Source: Allocatelliglobosispora scoriae
GTDB lineage: Bacteria; Actinomycetota; Actinomycetes; Mycobacteriales; Micromonosporaceae
Direction of reading: 5' to 3'
Length of the DNA: 64,000 nt
NCBI RefSeq assembly: GCF_014204945.1
Contig: NZ_JACHMN010000001.1
Span: 496,001 to 560,000 of the forward strand
Every line of letters starts with the position of its first letter. Position 1 is the first letter of the stretch. The notes below the pieces were generated by a model that did not search any database, had not been told where the DNA came from, and saw nothing but the letters and a program-made list of their open reading frames with translations. Below, one piece after another: positions 41,027-50,171 of this stretch. The position numbers and the translations under genes are program-made.

Positions 41027-41596
41027 TCAGGAGACCTTCTGCTCGGCCGTACCGGTGGGCTGCGCAAACCACTTGCTCCGCCATGGCTCGTCCTCGAGTA
41101 CGGCGTCGCCCAGAACGTCGTCGGGAGCGGCGACCCCGAGCTGATCCCGAGCGGCCGCGAGGAACTCTGTGATGGCGTTCTTGATCCGTGCCTGCGGGGT
41201 GGTACCCGGATAGTCCTTGGCCCGCTCGTCCGGTTGCCCTTCCGCTACGGCCCGAACGGCATAGGCGTGGTGGACCACCAGCCGTGCCGCCTCCTGCAGG
41301 CGGCCGCTGCCCAACAACCGGACCTGCTCGAAGAGGGCGCGCAGTTCGGAGTGCGCCTGGTCGACGCGGAGGGCGTGTCCGGTGGGATCGGGCGCCCGAT
41401 CCAGGTGACGCGCGAGATGGACGAGCTGCCTGGCCGCACCGACGAACTGCTTGCAGAGCTCGAACAGCGGGACATCCCACCTGGTCTGCAGGGCATGCCG
41501 CTGCTTGGACCTCTCGATCAACAGCGTCGGGACGAATCCGATCGCCGCTCCGACGGCGAGCAGCAACGCGCTTGCGATCAGGGATTCGACAGCCAT
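41027..41596 (-). CDS. Single-pass membrane protein with helical domain, function unknown
   Basis: 189 residues. One N-terminal membrane segment (about 4-26, SLIASALLLAVGAAIGFVPTLLI), a basic stop-transfer patch, then a long helical region (LFELCKQFVGAARQLVHLARHLD, VDQAHSELRALFEQVRLLGSGRLQEAARLVV). This layout is common in actinobacterial proteins of unknown function. ATG at 41596. Conserved partner genes are not obvious. Confidence 0.75.
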   Translation of the reverse strand: MAVESLIASALLLAVGAAIGFVPTLLIERSKQRHALQTRWDVPLFELCKQFVGAARQLVHLARHLDRAPDPTGHALRVDQAHSELRALFEQVRLLGSGRLQEAARLVVHHAYAVRAVAEGQPDERAKDYPGTTPQARIKNAITEFLAAARDQLGVAAPDDVLGDAVLEDEPWRSKWFAQPTGTAEQKVS

Positions 41597-41640
41597 GACT
41601 GCGATGGTAGCTAAGTGGACGGTGGCGGCTCCGATCCGCC

Positions 41641-42231
41641 TCAGCTGCGGACCGCGGAACTACCCAGCCCCGTGGGGTTGCTGCCGTGCCGGACCAGGTG
41701 GTCCGGGAGCGGAGCGGCCCGGTACATCCGCACGTCGTCGTAGCGCTCGTCGCCGACGGCGACCCCGCCCGGCAGCACGCCCCAGATCCGGAACCCGCAC
41801 GCCTCGTAGAGCGCGACCGCACCGTGGTTGTTGCCCCGCACCGCGAGCGTCACCACCTCGGCCCCGGCGCCGAGCGCCGCGCCGGTGAGCAGGTCGACGA
41901 GGATCCGCCCGAGCCCCAGCCCGCGCGCGTCCGGGTGCACCATGATCCGCTGCAGGTCGGTGACGACCGCCTTGGTCCCCGGCGGGTTCGCCACCCACGT
42001 CCCGAGCCCTTCGACCCGCCCGGCGGCCCGGACGACGAGCAGCCCGGCGGTACCCGCGGCGACCCGGTCCACGACCCCGAGCAGCCAGGCGTCCACGTCG
42101 GACCGGTCGGGGACGTCGAGCCAGCCGACGGCGCCGCCGAGGCCGACCACCGCGGCGACGACCCGATGGCACTCGGCCAGCAGGGCCTCATCGGCGTGGC
42201 CGGGCCATTCGGTCGTCACCGCGTCGTTCAC
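41641..42231 (-). CDS. GNAT-family N-acetyltransferase
   Basis: 196 residues. GNAT core: GLLVVRAAGRVEGLGTWVA, motif A LQRIMVHPDARGLGLGRILVDLL (acetyl-CoA binding), LAVRGNNHGAVALYEACGFRIWG and YDDVRMYR. It transfers an acetyl group from acetyl-CoA to an unknown amine. GTG at 42231; a second GTG at 42219 is also possible. It lies 15 bases after the acyltransferase gene on the same strand. Confidence 0.9.
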   Translation of the reverse strand: MNDAVTTEWPGHADEALLAECHRVVAAVVGLGGAVGWLDVPDRSDVDAWLLGVVDRVAAGTAGLLVVRAAGRVEGLGTWVANPPGTKAVVTDLQRIMVHPDARGLGLGRILVDLLTGAALGAGAEVVTLAVRGNNHGAVALYEACGFRIWGVLPGGVAVGDERYDDVRMYRAAPLPDHLVRHGSNPTGLGSSAVRS

Positions 42232-42245
42232 GGGCCCAGTCTTCC

Positions 42246-44456
42246 CTATGAGGGCTGCCGTCCCACGGCACGGTCGATCGCCGCCGCCAGCGCCGGTGCC
42301 AGGTAGGGCGCGAGGGTGCGCCCGTAGGTCTGGGTCATGTGGTGCACGTCGGAGAAGGCGATCACGCCGCCGATGACGCCGTAGCAGGTCTGCGGGTCGC
42401 AGAAGAAGTCGGTCAGGTCCACGACGACCACGTGCGGGTTGCGGGCGTCGGTCGCGGCGGTGGACAGGGGGTCGGGCCACACCCAGTCCGTACGGGGGCC
42501 GGAGCACCGCGACACGTCGGTCTCGTGGGCGGCGACGCAGTCGGGGATGGGCCCGAAGTCGTTGGCCGGGTGCGGGGTGTCCCGGATGACCAGGACATCG
42601 GTGCCGGTGGCGATCCACCGGTCGATCATGTCGCGGTGCCCGTCGCGGACCGCGTCGAAGCCCTCGACGCGGTCCTTGAAGCCGGCCGGGATCCGCGACG
42701 GGTAGGCGCTGGTGACGACGAGGTCGTATCCGTGCTCGGTCGCGGCCACGACCCGCTGCGCCCAGGCCAGGCACGCGGTGGCGTCGGAGTTCGGCTCCCA
42801 CCGCATCCGGGTCGTGGAGACGTTGCACCCCGACGCCAGGTAGGTCGTGATCTTGAAGTCGAGCCGGTCGGTGAGCGCCAGCAGCGCCGGCAGCCAGTGC
42901 CCGGCGTGGGAGTTGCCGACGAGCGCGATCGACACCTTCGCGTCGGGTCTGCCGTAGGTGCAGGTCGTGGTCTTCGGGAACGGCGGGTAATCGAAGCAGT
43001 CGTCGGCGTAGGCGACGTTGAGGTCGTTCTGGGCCTGCGCCGCGTAGGGGACCGGGCGGACGGCCGGGTCCGCGGGGCACTGCTGCGCCCCGAGCGCGAG
43101 CGCCGCGGCGCCGAAACACGGGTTGGGTACGCTGACCGCCTCCTCGACGACGGCGAGCGCCTCGCTGCGGCGGCTGTCGACATCGCGGATGACGGCGAAC
43201 CCGGCCGCGACGACGACGACCATGCCGATCGCGGCGATCCGGAACGGCCCCCGCCGCAGCCAGCCGGTGCCGGGGCGGCGGAACGGGTCCTCGACGAGCC
43301 GCTTGGTGGCGACGGCGAGCACGATCGTGGCGGCGAGGATGCCGACGCGGTCCAGCGCGCCCAGCGGCCGGCCGGTGGCGTGGGGCAGCAGGATCAGCAG
43401 CGGCCAGTGCCACAGGTAGACCGAGTAGGAGATGTCGCCCAGGAACGCCAGCGGCTGCCGCCCGAGCAGCCTCTCGACGGGCCCGCCGGGGTGCAGGGCG
43501 CCCGCGGCGAGCACCGCGACGCACCCGGCGACGGGCAGCGCCGCCGCCCAGCCGGGGAACGGGGTGGCCGCGGAGTAGCCCCAGGCGGACCAGCCGATCG
43601 CGGCGAGCCCGGCGCCTGCGGCCAGCGACCACACGGCGGGCAGCCGCGGGCGCCACTCGTCGGACAGCAGCACCGCGGCGAGCAGGCCGCCCGCGCCGAG
43701 TTCCCAGATCCGCACCGGGGTCGAGAAGTACGCCGACACCGGGCTGGTGGCCGTCACCCATACCGACGCGGCGAACGAGGCGGCGACGACCACCGTGACC
43801 ACGGTCGCGATCAGCCTCGTGACGTGCCGTTTCATCACCCGTGCGGCGAGCGCCACGGCGAGGATCAGGATCGGCCAGGCGAGGTAGAACTGCTCCTCGA
43901 CCGAGAGCGACCAGAAGTGCTGCACGGCGGTCGGCGGGTCGGTGGCGTTGAGGTAGTCGACGGCGTCGGCCGACAGCCGCCAGTTCTGCACGTACAGGGC
44001 CGAGGTGATGACCTGCCCGGCGGCCCGCGCCCAGTGGGTGACCGGCGCGAACGCCACGGTGGCGGCGAGGGTGGCGCCGAGGACGAGCAGCGACGCCGGC
44101 AGCAGCCGCCGGGCCCGCCGCCCCCAGAAGGCGACCAGGTCGCGGGCGGTGCGTGGCGGTTCGCGCAGCAGGTGGCTGGTGATGAGGAAGCCGGAGATGA
44201 CGAAGAAGGCGTCGACACCGATGAACCCGCCGGGCAGCAGGCCGGGCCACAGGTGGTAGACGACGACGGCGAGGACCGCGATGGCGCGCAGCCCCTGGAT
44301 GTCCAGGCGCACCGACGGCTGCGGGGCGGGCGGCGGCTCCGGCTGCGGTTCGGGCTCGACCTCGGCGACCGGTTCGAGTTCGGGCTCGGCTGCCTCGGGG
44401 GGCCGGATCGTCGGCTCCAGATGCAAGTCGGTGGCCACGCCGCTCCCCTGGTCCAT
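42246..44456 (-). CDS. Acyltransferase-3 / SGNH membrane O-acetyltransferase (OafA-like)
   Basis: About 736 residues. After a Pro/Glu-rich cytoplasmic start comes an acyltransferase-3 domain with about ten membrane helices (LDIQGLRAIAVLAVVVYHLWP, FFVISGFLITSHLL, HFWSLSVEEQFYLAWP, LGDISYSVYLWHWPLLIL). An extracytoplasmic SGNH domain (~440-736) follows, with VGNSHAGHWLPALL, VVTSAYPSR, IRDTPHP and SDVHHMT. Such proteins move acetyl groups across the membrane onto surface polysaccharide or peptidoglycan. ATG at 44456 is used; a GTG at 44438 has the better ribosome site (GGGGAG). Confidence 0.9.
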   Translation of the reverse strand: MDQGSGVATDLHLEPTIRPPEAAEPELEPVAEVEPEPQPEPPPAPQPSVRLDIQGLRAIAVLAVVVYHLWPGLLPGGFIGVDAFFVISGFLITSHLLREPPRTARDLVAFWGRRARRLLPASLLVLGATLAATVAFAPVTHWARAAGQVITSALYVQNWRLSADAVDYLNATDPPTAVQHFWSLSVEEQFYLAWPILILAVALAARVMKRHVTRLIATVVTVVVAASFAASVWVTATSPVSAYFSTPVRIWELGAGGLLAAVLLSDEWRPRLPAVWSLAAGAGLAAIGWSAWGYSAATPFPGWAAALPVAGCVAVLAAGALHPGGPVERLLGRQPLAFLGDISYSVYLWHWPLLILLPHATGRPLGALDRVGILAATIVLAVATKRLVEDPFRRPGTGWLRRGPFRIAAIGMVVVVAAGFAVIRDVDSRRSEALAVVEEAVSVPNPCFGAAALALGAQQCPADPAVRPVPYAAQAQNDLNVAYADDCFDYPPFPKTTTCTYGRPDAKVSIALVGNSHAGHWLPALLALTDRLDFKITTYLASGCNVSTTRMRWEPNSDATACLAWAQRVVAATEHGYDLVVTSAYPSRIPAGFKDRVEGFDAVRDGHRDMIDRWIATGTDVLVIRDTPHPANDFGPIPDCVAAHETDVSRCSGPRTDWVWPDPLSTAATDARNPHVVVVDLTDFFCDPQTCYGVIGGVIAFSDVHHMTQTYGRTLAPYLAPALAAAIDRAVGRQPS

Positions 44457-44670
44457 CGCCGGTCGCGCCAGTCGCCGGTCGCGCACAAAGCCCGGGCTGC
44501 GACCCGGGCTCGGTACGATTTGTCTTATATAGCCCCAAATTCCGGGGCTGCATTCGTCGAGTGGCGCGAGTGTATCGAGTCCAGATGAACCAGCGACAGG
44601 GTGTCGGCTACCCCGGTGCGGTCAGGACGGCGACGGCATCGGCGCAGCCCCACACGAGGGAGGGGCCGGC

Positions 44671-44751
44671 CCCAAGGTCGCCGCAACTCTTGAAGAGTTG
44701 GTCCTAACGGGGTATTAGGGCCAACTCTTCGAGAGTTGCGGCGACCTTGGG
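44671..44751. repeat. 81-base nested inverted repeat, 37-bp near-perfect stem
   Basis: Outer arms of 20 perfect bp (44671-44690 with 44732-44751) continue through a T-G pair into an inner helix of 10 bp, a T-G pair and 5 more bp (44692-44707 with 44715-44730), leaving a 7-base loop. The outer arms match the 16.4-kb hairpin in sequence style (CCGCAACTCT), while the inner AGAGTTGGTCC matches the 62.5-kb hairpin. It lies between the acyltransferase and cupin genes in a 311-base gap (44457-44767) that holds no gene and probably also the acyltransferase promoter. Confidence 0.85.
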
Positions 44752-44767
44752 CGGTGCCGGGCGGTGC

Positions 44768-45106
44768 TCAGCGGGTCACGGGCAGGTCGGGCATCTCGAC
44801 GACGATGGCGGTGAGGTCACCGTCGGCACGGGTGGTGTGGTGCTCCCCCGCCGCCCAGACCACCGCCTGACCGGCCCGGACCGGCTGCCACTCACCGTCG
44901 TCTCCGCACACCGTGCCGCGCCCGGAGACCACGAGAAAGAGCTGGTCGACGGTGGCGGGATGCCGCCCGATCTCGCCACCGGCGCCCACGTGCAGCGCCG
45001 TCACGGACACGTCGTCGTCGCGGACCAGCCCGACCGCCCAGAGGTGCCTGCTGTCAAAACTGTTGATCTCTCGTCCCTCTGCGGGCCCGAAGTCGACGAT
45101 GCGCAT
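44768..45106 (-). CDS. Cupin-domain protein
   Basis: 112 residues forming one small beta-barrel: LHVGAGGEIGRHPATVDQLFLVVSGRGTVCGDDGEWQPVRAGQAVVWAAGEHHTTRADGD split over the two cupin motifs (G-x5-H...E/Q region, then P/G-x-H). Ligand His residues are present in GEIGRHP and EHHT; the usual motif-1 Glu position is Gln/Leu. Small cupins may be enzymes or sugar/metal-binding proteins; the role here is unknown. ATG at 45106, 11 bases after the NUDIX stop on the same strand. Confidence 0.85.
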   Translation of the reverse strand: MRIVDFGPAEGREINSFDSRHLWAVGLVRDDDVSVTALHVGAGGEIGRHPATVDQLFLVVSGRGTVCGDDGEWQPVRAGQAVVWAAGEHHTTRADGDLTAIVVEMPDLPVTR

Positions 45107-45117
45107 GGTCGCCCATG

Positions 45118-45561
45118 CTAGGACATCGATATCTGCCGTAGTTCGGCGTACCGGTCGGAGGTGAGGAACATCGGAATCAGCAGCGCCGCCGACACCGACA
45201 GATCCCGGTCCGCCGCGAGCTCCGCCGGAACGAACACCATCGCCAGACCCTCACCCAGCACCACATCGTCCTGCTTCGCATCGGTACGCCCCGCGAACAC
45301 GTGCATCGTGACCCGCCGCTCCACCCCGTCCTCGAAGGGACGCATCCCCGACCAGAACGGCAACAGCTCGCCGACAGACAGGCCGGTCTCCTCCAGCAGC
45401 TCCCGGTGCGCCGCCTCGACCGGGGTCTCCCCCGCCTCGATCTGCCCGCCCGGGAACCCCCACTGGTTGGCGGCGATCGGGGCGTGCTCATCGCGGAGCT
45501 GCATCAGCAGCGCCCCGTCGGCGTCGACGAGCAGAACGATGGCAACGGAGTACTCCAACAT
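45118..45561 (-). CDS. NUDIX hydrolase
   Basis: 147 residues. NUDIX box GGQIEAGETPVEAAHRELLEETG: key residues are the Gly pair, Glu of REL and the EE of LLEETG. It follows VAIVLLVDADGALLMQLRDEH and NQWGFPGG. NUDIX enzymes hydrolyse nucleoside diphosphates linked to another group using Mg2+. The ATG at 45561 (MLEYSVAIVLL) is the family-like start. Probably co-transcribed with the cupin gene. Confidence 0.92.
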   Translation of the reverse strand: MLEYSVAIVLLVDADGALLMQLRDEHAPIAANQWGFPGGQIEAGETPVEAAHRELLEETGLSVGELLPFWSGMRPFEDGVERRVTMHVFAGRTDAKQDDVVLGEGLAMVFVPAELAADRDLSVSAALLIPMFLTSDRYAELRQISMS

Positions 45562-45661
45562 CCCGACACCGTATCCCACAGGGTGGGTCACGCCCTTGAC
45601 CTGCTGCTTCACGGTTCGTAGGCTGTGCGGCTCCGGCAGGGGGCGGTCGAATGGAGGTCCG

Positions 45662-45961
45662 ATGGAGCAGCAGACGGTGCCGCCGAAGGCGCGGGAACTG
45701 ATCGCCGACGGCGATCTCGACCTGGCGCTGAGCGTCCTGCGCCGCCACAGCTTCACCCTCGCCGACGCAGTGGAAACCCTGCGCGACGAAGCGGGGCTGC
45801 GCTACGGCGACGCCCTCCAGCAGATCTGGGCGCACCCCGACTGGCACGAGGAGTCCGTGCGAGCCCGGGCCGTCCTCGACTCGTTCTGGTCGGCGTTCGA
45901 ACAGGTCGCCGTCATCAGCGACGACGGCACCACCTGGGTCGTCGACCCCGACGCGCAGTAG
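45662..45961 (+). CDS. Small helical protein, function unknown
   Basis: 99 residues: KARELIADGDLDLALSVLRRHSFTLADAVETLRDEAGLRYGDALQQIW, read in pieces, gives two or three short helices reminiscent of small UBA-like or ribosome-associated folds, followed by a strand-rich end (VAVISDDGTTWVVDPDAQ). ATG at 45662. Divergent from the NUDIX gene by 100 bases; followed by a HAD hydrolase gene. No family is assigned. Confidence 0.65.
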   Translation: MEQQTVPPKARELIADGDLDLALSVLRRHSFTLADAVETLRDEAGLRYGDALQQIWAHPDWHEESVRARAVLDSFWSAFEQVAVISDDGTTWVVDPDAQ

Positions 45962-46019
45962 TACCTAGGCAGAAGCACCTATAGCGCCCCGACCAGGGCA
46001 GCTGCCTACACTGCCGGGC

Positions 46020-46658
46020 ATGACGATACGCGCGGTCCTGTTCGACATCGGCGGAGTCCTGGAGATCAACACCCCGACCGGGATCGCCGAACGGTGGGAA
46101 CCACGACTCTGCCTCGCCCCCGGACAGCTCGACGAACTCGCCAACGACATCTGGGAAGCCGGAGCCGTCGGCGACATCACCCTCGACGACGTCCACACCC
46201 GCCTGCGCGACCTCCTCAAGGTCGACCCCCACATCGTCGACGAGCTCATGGACGACATCTGGACCGAGTACGTCGGCACCCCCAACACCGAACTCATCGA
46301 CTATCTGCGAGCACTGCGCCCCGCGTACCGGCCGGGAATCATCAGCAACAGCTTCGTCGGCGCGCGCGAGCGCGAGGAGCAGGCCCACGGCTTCGCGGCC
46401 CTCGCCGACGTCATCGTCTACTCCCACGAAGCCGGGATCAGCAAACCCGACCCCCGGATCTACCTGCTCGCCTGCGAACAGCTCGGCGTCCGCCCCGACG
46501 AAGCCGTCTTCGTCGACGACACCGAGGAGATGGTCGCCGGAGCCCGCGCCGTCGGCATGCACGCCATCCGGATCACCGACAACGCACAGGTGCTCGCCGA
46601 CCTCACGACGCTTCTGGCCGCAGGGTCCGCCACAGGAAGTCGAACTTCAACGCCGTGA
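46020..46658 (+). CDS. HAD-superfamily hydrolase
   Basis: 212 residues. HAD motifs: I FDIGGVLE (the usual second Asp is replaced by Gly, FDIGG-V, as in the epoxide-hydrolase N-like group), II SNSF, III Lys in AGISKPDPRIY, IV FVDDTEEMV. A helical cap occupies about 20-95. The substrate is unknown. Overlaps the convergent prolyl oligopeptidase gene by 56 bases at their 3' ends. Confidence 0.9.
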   Translation: MTIRAVLFDIGGVLEINTPTGIAERWEPRLCLAPGQLDELANDIWEAGAVGDITLDDVHTRLRDLLKVDPHIVDELMDDIWTEYVGTPNTELIDYLRALRPAYRPGIISNSFVGAREREEQAHGFAALADVIVYSHEAGISKPDPRIYLLACEQLGVRPDEAVFVDDTEEMVAGARAVGMHAIRITDNAQVLADLTTLLAAGSATGSRTSTP

Positions 46659-48636
46659 GGAACGCCCGCTGGCTGCTGTCGGCGGCCGTCCCGTGCCCGC
46701 CCTCCACGTTCTCGTAATACGACACGTCGTAGCCGTGCGCCAGCAGCCGCGCCGCCATCTTCCGCGCATGCCCCGGATGCACCCGGTCGTCGCGGGTCGA
46801 CGTGATCAACAGCACCGGCGGGTACGCCTGACCGGCGCGCACGTTCTGGTACGGCGAATACCCCCGCAGGAACTCCCAGTCGTCGGGATTATCGGGATCG
46901 CCGTACTCCGCCATCCACGACGCACCCGCCAGCAGCTTGTGGAAACGCCGCATGTCCAGCAGCGGCACCCCGATCACGATCGCCCCGAACAGCTCCGGGT
47001 ACCGCGTCAGCATCACCCCCGTCAGCAACCCGCCGTTGCTGCGCCCGTCCACACCCAGCTGCGCCGCCGTCGTCACACCCCGGGTGACGAGGTCCTGCGC
47101 GATAGCCGCGAAATCCTCGAACGCCCGCGGCCGCCGCTCCCGCTGCGCGGCATGGTGCCACGCCGGACCGTACTCACCGCCGCCGCGGATGTTCGCCACC
47201 ACATAGGTGCCGCCCCGCGCCAGCCACGCCCGCCCCGTCACCCCCTCATAACCGGGCAGCTTCGCGTTCGCGAAACCCCCGTACCCCGTCAGCAGCGCCG
47301 GCCCCGGCCGGGCGGCCGGATCGCCGATCACGAAATACGGCACCCGGGTCCCATCGGCCGAGACCGCGAAGTGCTGCTCCACCGTCATCCCGGCCGGGTC
47401 GAAGAACCCCGGCGCCTGCTTGAGGACCTCGGGACCGCTCCCGCCCAGACGCCCCTGCCGCAGCGTCGCCGGCTCCAGGAACCCGTCGGTGACCAGCAGG
47501 TAGTCGTCATCGTCGTCCGGATGCGTGTCCAGGATGTAGGAGCTGCTCAGGTCCGTCGCGTCGATCAGCGGCGACCGCTCCCAGCCGCCGTCGCCCGGCG
47601 TCAGCACCTCCAGCCGCGTCGCGACATCCACCAGCAGGTTCAGCACCAGGTGGTGCTGCGTCCACGACCACGTCGACAGCGCCGTCCGCTCATCGGGCTC
47701 GAACAGCACCGTCAGGTCCCGCCCGCCGGCGACGAACTCGTCGTACCGGGCCGCCAGCAGGGCACCCGCCGAGAACACCACACCGCCGACCTGCCACGGC
47801 GTCCGCAACCGGACCAGCAGCCACTCCCGGTGCACCTGCGCCACCGCGTCGTCGGGCACCTCGATCCGCACCAGGCCGCCGTCATCGGTGAGCTGCCAGA
47901 TCCGCCGGTGGAAGAAGTCCGTCGACCGTCGCACGAAACTCCGCTCGAACCCCGGCGTCAGGTGCCGCGACGCGTCCACCAGCACGTCACCCGGCTCACC
48001 CTCGAACACCACCACCGACTCCTCCAGCGGTGTCCCCCGCCGCCACAACCGGATCACCCTCGGGTACCCCGACACCGTCATCGAACCCGGCCCCGTATCG
48101 GTCCCGACGAACACATGGTCCGCGTCGACCCAGTGCACCGAGCTCTTCGCCTCCGGCAACACGAACCCGTCCGCCACGAACTCCCTGCCGACCAGGTCGA
48201 ACTCGCGGACCACCGTCGCGTCCGCACCACCGCGCGACAAGCTGACCAACGCCCGCTCGTACGCCGGGCGCAGCACCGCCGCACCGTGCCACACCCAGTT
48301 CTCACCCTCCGCAGCGGCCAGGGCGTCCACATCCAGCAGCACCTCCCACACCGGGGCCGCGGTCGCGTACTCCTGAGGCGTCGTCCGCCGCCACACCCCG
48401 CGCGGATGCTCCCCGTCGCGCCAGAAGTTGTAGAGGAACCCGGCCCGCCGCCGCGGATACGGAATCCGGTGGTCGTCGTCGAGGACCTGCCGGATCTCCT
48501 CCCGCAACGCCGCGAACCCCGCACCACCCGTCGCGGCGACCATCCGCTCGTTGTTCTCCGCCACCCAGCCCGACGCCTCCACGGAGTCGAGCTCCTCCAG
48601 CCACAGGTACTCGTCGGCGTCCAGCTGTTGATCCAT
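46603..48636 (-). CDS. Prolyl oligopeptidase family (S9A) serine peptidase
   Basis: 677 residues, no signal peptide, so probably cytosolic. N-terminal helix (YLWLEELDSVEASGWVAENN), a seven-bladed propeller (about 70-390) and a C-terminal alpha/beta hydrolase with GYGGF, the nucleophile Ser533 in DGRSNGGLLTG, Asp in TSTRDDRVHPG and His in EGGHG. The motif before Ser is GRSNGG rather than the common GGSNGG. Family enzymes cut short peptides after proline; the propeller excludes proteins. ATG at 48636. Confidence 0.93.
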   Translation of the reverse strand: MDQQLDADEYLWLEELDSVEASGWVAENNERMVAATGGAGFAALREEIRQVLDDDHRIPYPRRRAGFLYNFWRDGEHPRGVWRRTTPQEYATAAPVWEVLLDVDALAAAEGENWVWHGAAVLRPAYERALVSLSRGGADATVVREFDLVGREFVADGFVLPEAKSSVHWVDADHVFVGTDTGPGSMTVSGYPRVIRLWRRGTPLEESVVVFEGEPGDVLVDASRHLTPGFERSFVRRSTDFFHRRIWQLTDDGGLVRIEVPDDAVAQVHREWLLVRLRTPWQVGGVVFSAGALLAARYDEFVAGGRDLTVLFEPDERTALSTWSWTQHHLVLNLLVDVATRLEVLTPGDGGWERSPLIDATDLSSSYILDTHPDDDDDYLLVTDGFLEPATLRQGRLGGSGPEVLKQAPGFFDPAGMTVEQHFAVSADGTRVPYFVIGDPAARPGPALLTGYGGFANAKLPGYEGVTGRAWLARGGTYVVANIRGGGEYGPAWHHAAQRERRPRAFEDFAAIAQDLVTRGVTTAAQLGVDGRSNGGLLTGVMLTRYPELFGAIVIGVPLLDMRRFHKLLAGASWMAEYGDPDNPDDWEFLRGYSPYQNVRAGQAYPPVLLITSTRDDRVHPGHARKMAARLLAHGYDVSYYENVEGGHGTAADSSQRAFLTALKFDFLWRTLRPEAS

Positions 48637-48732
48637 CCGCCAACTATGCCCGACCCGGGGCCGCCCGCACTACGACCGGACTGCGAACCGCACTCGGGAA
48701 ACTCCACCGCGGTGCGATCCCGTCGCCGGCAC

Positions 48733-49475
48733 TCAGGGGCGCGCCGGATATCCCAGTTCGGAGAGCAGCAGGCCGTGCAGGTTGGCGTTGGAGTAGAGGC
48801 CGCCGCCTTGATCGCCCGCAGCTCCCCCGGTTCGGTCGGTGAACCGGCCGCCCGCCTCCTGGACCAGGAGGATCCACGGTGCGTGGTCCCAGATGTGGTA
48901 GCGCTCGACCAGGAAGGCGTCGATCTCGCCGCGGACGAGCTCGACGGCAGGCGGGCGCCCTGCGGGAGGCGCGCCCTGGACGCCTCGTCCATGGCGTCGA
49001 GCCGTGCGGCGGCCAGTGTCGAGGTGGTGCTGACCTCGAGGCGGCTGGGTTCGGCACCCACGCGCGGCCAGGACGACTCGAAGGAACCACCGCCTCGGGT
49101 CGCCCACCAGCAGCGGCGCAGCGCAGGGGCGGTGACGACGGCGACCTCGGTGCGACCGGCGACCTCCAGCGCTATCTGGACGCGCCAGTTCGGGTCGCGC
49201 CGGCTGAACGACGACGTGCCGTCGATCGGGTCGATGATCCAGACCCGGTCGGATTCGCCGCGTCGGCCGAACTCCTCGCCCAGGAGCGCATCCTGCGGCC
49301 GCGCTGCGGACAGCGTCTGGCGTACCAACTGCTCGACGGCTCGGTCGGCTTCCGTGACCGGGGTGCCGTCGGCCTTCGACGTCGCCGAAACACCGGCCTC
49401 GAAGTAGGCGAGCGCGAGGTCCGCGGCCAGATTCGACGTGGCGAACGCGAGCTGAAGGTCGTCGGTGCTGTCCAC
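48733..49475 (-). pseudogene. Inositol monophosphatase/histidinol-phosphatase-like gene, frameshifted
   Basis: The first frame runs from about GTG 49475: LALAYFEAGVSATSKADGTPVTEADRAVEQLV, LLGEEFG and the metal motif WIIDPIDGTSSF. It shifts near 48945-48960 into another frame that supplies AVELVRGEIDAFLVERYHIWDHAPWILLVQEAGGRFTD, given here only as its key parts (the WD-x-A-P motif and EAGG), to the stop at 48733. Both IMPase metal motifs are thus present but split between frames. Intact relatives dephosphorylate inositol phosphate, PAP or histidinol phosphate. A recent mutation or a sequencing error are both possible. Confidence 0.75.
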
Positions 49476-49549
49476 GATCGACGACGCTAGCAGCCCGGCC
49501 CGATCCCCCGTTTGAGACGGGCGAGAGGGGCCTGCTTGTATCGATGCAG

Positions 49550-49581
49550 TGTCCGGCCGCCCGCGTGCGGGCGGCCGGACA
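49550..49581 (-). terminator. Hairpin terminator of the marR gene
   Basis: A 15-bp perfect stem (TGTCCGGCCGCCCGC at 49550-49564 with 49567-49581, loop of 2 bases) about 105 bases beyond the MarR stop and near the start of the IMPase-like remnant. The 210-base gap 49476-49685 holds no gene. Confidence 0.6.
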
Positions 49582-49685
49582 TCCACTGTGGTTGAGCCGA
49601 CCGACGGCGTCACATCGCCTAGAGCATCCTAGGATACTGGAGTGGTGGCCAAGACCCGCCGGAGGCATCTCCGCGCTCCCGGCGT

Positions 49686-50171
49686 TCAGCGCGTCGGCGG
49701 CTCCGGTGCAGGGGCGTTGAGCTGGTCTTCCATGGCGCCGCGGAGCTCACCCAGCAGGCTTTCGAACTGCTTGAGCAGCTCGGGTGGGTACTGCGACATC
49801 ACCCGGCCCACGCGGGTGCCGAGCGGGCCGAAGAACTCGTCGGCGAGCCGGTGGATGTGGGTGCTGCTGCGCAGGGTGACGAGACGGCGGTCGGTGTGCT
49901 CGCGCGTACGCAGGACGTGGCCGGCCTGTTCGAGGCGGTTCACGAGCGCGGTGGTGGCGCCGGAGGTGAGGGAGATCCGTTCGCCGAGCCGGGCGGGGGT
50001 CAGGGCGGCGCCGCGCTCCTCGGCGTTGAGGATCTCGATGAGGGCTTCGGCGTCGGTGGAGTGCAGGCCGAGCCAGGCGGCGAATCTGCGGCTGAACTCG
50101 CGGTAGTTCGCGCCGTACGAGCGCAGGCTCTCCGCCAGCCGTTCGTGCTGTGGCTGCATCGGCTCGCTCAT
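49686..50171 (-). CDS. MarR-family transcriptional regulator
   Basis: 161 residues with the winged-helix dimer of MarR: AALTPARLGERISLTSGATTALVNRLEQAGHVLRTREHTDRRLVTL shows recognition helix and wing with the conserved DRR. It should repress the divergent MFS/monooxygenase operon until a toxic ligand binds; two palindromes between the genes support this. ATG at 50171 with GAAGGGAGCGG upstream on the minus strand. Confidence 0.93.
   Translation of the reverse strand: MSEPMQPQHERLAESLRSYGANYREFSRRFAAWLGLHSTDAEALIEILNAEERGAALTPARLGERISLTSGATTALVNRLEQAGHVLRTREHTDRRLVTLRSSTHIHRLADEFFGPLGTRVGRVMSQYPPELLKQFESLLGELRGAMEDQLNAPAPEPPTR

Noticed and set aside
46693-49407. A 904-codon + strand frame opposite the prolyl oligopeptidase and IMPase-like genes
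   Set aside because: Composition is Arg/His/Pro/Gln-rich with no domain; the minus strand holds the S9 catalytic triad and IMPase motifs.
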